In this document: positions 62,850-64,000 of the stretch, in pieces | Position numbering within the stretch: the stretch's first letter is position 1 | How the letters are laid out: each line of letters starts with the position of its first letter | Origin: Acidobacteriota bacterium | GTDB lineage: Bacteria > Acidobacteriota > Thermoanaerobaculia > Multivoradales > J023 | Direction: 5' to 3' | Assembly (NCBI GenBank): GCA_029263315.1 | Contig: JAJCXR010000048.1 | Coordinates: forward strand, 186,001 to 250,000 | Length of the DNA stretch: 64,000 nucleotides | The notes under the pieces: model-generated | The model's input: the letters and a program-made list of their open reading frames with translations, nothing else | What the model was told of the DNA's origin: nothing | Databases searched by the model: none | Position numbers and translations under genes: made by a program

Positions 62850-64000
62850 TTGAGCCCACCCATTCACCAACCTCTGTTGCTCCTGCTGAGCGCCGCCCTT
62901 TGGCTCGTCGGATGCGCGGCTCCGCCCGCACCACCGGTCCCAGAGGCACCTTGGCTCGATCGATTTCAACCCTGGCCGGAAACCACCGAGCCGGTGGAAG
63001 CCTTCACCCAGAAGGGGCGGCAGTCCCTGGCGCCGGATCGTTCCCATGCCATCCTCAAGGCACTCAGCCGGCGACAATCCCTGGTCACCGACGGGCAGCA
63101 CAGCTGGCAAAGAGCCTTGAACCTATCGGCACCGGGTAGGCTCGTCTGGTCGATGATTTCCCTCGAGGTGGACACCGCGGCGACAAATGACGACGCCCCG
63201 TCAGACACACCACCCAACAAACCAACTGAGCCCACCGACACCTCGATCGAGTGGCATACCCAGACCTCGCAAGAGGTTCTGTGGCAAGGCAAGGCGGGGG
63301 ATCAATGGACGTCGGAGCAAGTCACTCTTCCGGTGGGCCCGGGCACCCTGCGCTTGGTCAGCCGCGGCGCCGTCGCCTGGGCGGAGCTCTATGCTTCCGG
63401 CGAAGAGCCGGCGAGCACCGAGCTACCCAACCTGGTGCTCATCTCCATCGACACCGTGCGCTCCGACCATCTCTCAGCTTACGGCTACCAGCACCCCACC
63501 TCGCCGGAGCTGGAACGGTTGGCCGAGGAGTCCTGGCTCTTCGAGCGCTCCTACTCCGCCTCCACCTGGACCTTGCCCTCCACCGCTTCACTGCTCTCTG
63601 GGTTGATGCCCAGTCAGCATGGCCTACGCACCTTGAACGACCGGTTGCCGGAGCGGGTCGATACCTTGGCCGAGAGGTTACGTCGTCGGGGTTATCGCAC
63701 GGCGGCCTTCACCGACGGTGGATTTGCCGGTCCCAATTGGGGTCTGGCCCAAGGCTTCGAACGCTACGATGTGACACCGGGCGACGCCTGGATTCCCAAG
63801 GATGTTGCGGTCATCGTCGAGCGAGCGAGCGAGTGGCTGCGAGACAACCACCGGCGGCCCTATTTCCTTTTCCTGCACACCTATGAAACGCACGTGCCCT
63901 ATACCGATACGGAGGGGTTTGCCGAGACTTTCGCCGACCCCAAGTACAGCGGGCGCTTCCAGCAGGTGGCGGATATTCATCCCGATGAGGTGCCGCCCCT
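62850..64000 (+). CDS. sulfatase-like (alkaline phosphatase superfamily) lipoprotein, 3' end outside window
   Basis: Open from TTG 62850 (GGAG ten bases upstream) to the window end, 383 codons. Lipobox LVGC (Cys22). After a beta-rich domain of about 170 residues comes the sulfatase fold: LVLISIDTVRSDHLSAYGY (metal Asp), then STWTLPSTASLLSGLMPSQHG, where the formylglycine Cys/Ser site reads Thr-x-Pro-Ser, as in a subgroup of this superfamily. LHTYETHVPY follows. Likely hydrolyses phospho- or sulfo-esters outside the cell. Confidence 0.82.
   Translation, partial: MSPPIHQPLLLLLSAALWLVGCAAPPAPPVPEAPWLDRFQPWPETTEPVEAFTQKGRQSLAPDRSHAILKALSRRQSLVTDGQHSWQRALNLSAPGRLVWSMISLEVDTAATNDDAPSDTPPNKPTEPTDTSIEWHTQTSQEVLWQGKAGDQWTSEQVTLPVGPGTLRLVSRGAVAWAELYASGEEPASTELPNLVLISIDTVRSDHLSAYGYQHPTSPELERLAEESWLFERSYSASTWTLPSTASLLSGLMPSQHGLRTLNDRLPERVDTLAERLRRRGYRTAAFTDGGFAGPNWGLAQGFERYDVTPGDAWIPKDVAVIVERASEWLRDNHRRPYFLFLHTYETHVPYTDTEGFAETFADPKYSGRFQQVADIHPDEVPP

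Overview
This is a high-GC, gene-dense bacterial chromosome segment with about 60 protein genes and no rRNA, tRNA, CRISPR array or intact insertion sequence that I could recognise. The organism is a diderm: there is an LptE-like LPS-assembly lipoprotein, several lipoproteins with lipoboxes and an OlsB-like ornithine-lipid acyltransferase. Three large Ser/Thr kinases (two with C-terminal TPR arrays), one directly behind an ECF-type sigma factor, plus PQQ-type beta-propellers and many ATGA/GTGA-coupled genes, suggest an Acidobacteriota-like (or similar environmental) lineage. That placement is inference only.

Layout. 1-4.8 kb: end of a secreted protein, an alpha/beta hydrolase, a HEAT-like protein, a membrane protein coupled to a sodium/solute symporter, and a retropepsin-like zinc protease. 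4.9-9.4 kb: an MscS channel, then a sulfur module (MBL-fold persulfide dioxygenase/rhodanese fusion, TauE/SafE, and a YeeE/YedE transporter split over two overlapping genes). 10.2-16.7 kb: a HupE-like protein, two coupled beta-propeller proteins, two strong hairpins and an EhpF-like adenylating enzyme. 16.8-23.8 kb: a Ser/Thr kinase coupled to a small lipoprotein with a convergent paralogue, a histidine kinase/response regulator pair, an alpha-carbonic anhydrase lipoprotein and MsrA. 23.9-30.5 kb: a minus-strand hydrolase-lipB-nrtR-nadA-nadB-nadC block with two 21-bp palindromes upstream of nadA that look like NrtR operators. 30.7-41 kb: a membrane protein, lptE, a transglutaminase-like protein, an unusual nusB, a ferric-reductase/Rieske fusion, olsB, DinB and NRDE proteins, and a hydrolase-DedA-ATP-grasp fusion. 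41-52.4 kb: prfC, a FAN1-like nuclease, a PIN-type toxin pair, an M43 metalloprotease, the sigma factor/kinase pair, HMG-CoA lyase, a CPXCG protein and a VapBC pair whose toxin has lost a catalytic Asp.

The most interesting part is 52.5-60.7 kb. A cyclase/kinase/TPR fusion lies beside TfuA, YcaO and a small acidic peptide gene with its own strong ribosome binding site; a SagB-like dehydrogenase is divergent from these. This looks like a ribosomal peptide (RiPP) modification locus. Immediately convergent to it is an ArsC/thioredoxin-fold gene whose only good start lies upstream of an in-frame UGA placed as U-x-x-C, so I call it a selenoprotein. The window closes with a repeat-bearing secreted protein, an HSL-type esterase and the start of a sulfatase-like lipoprotein.
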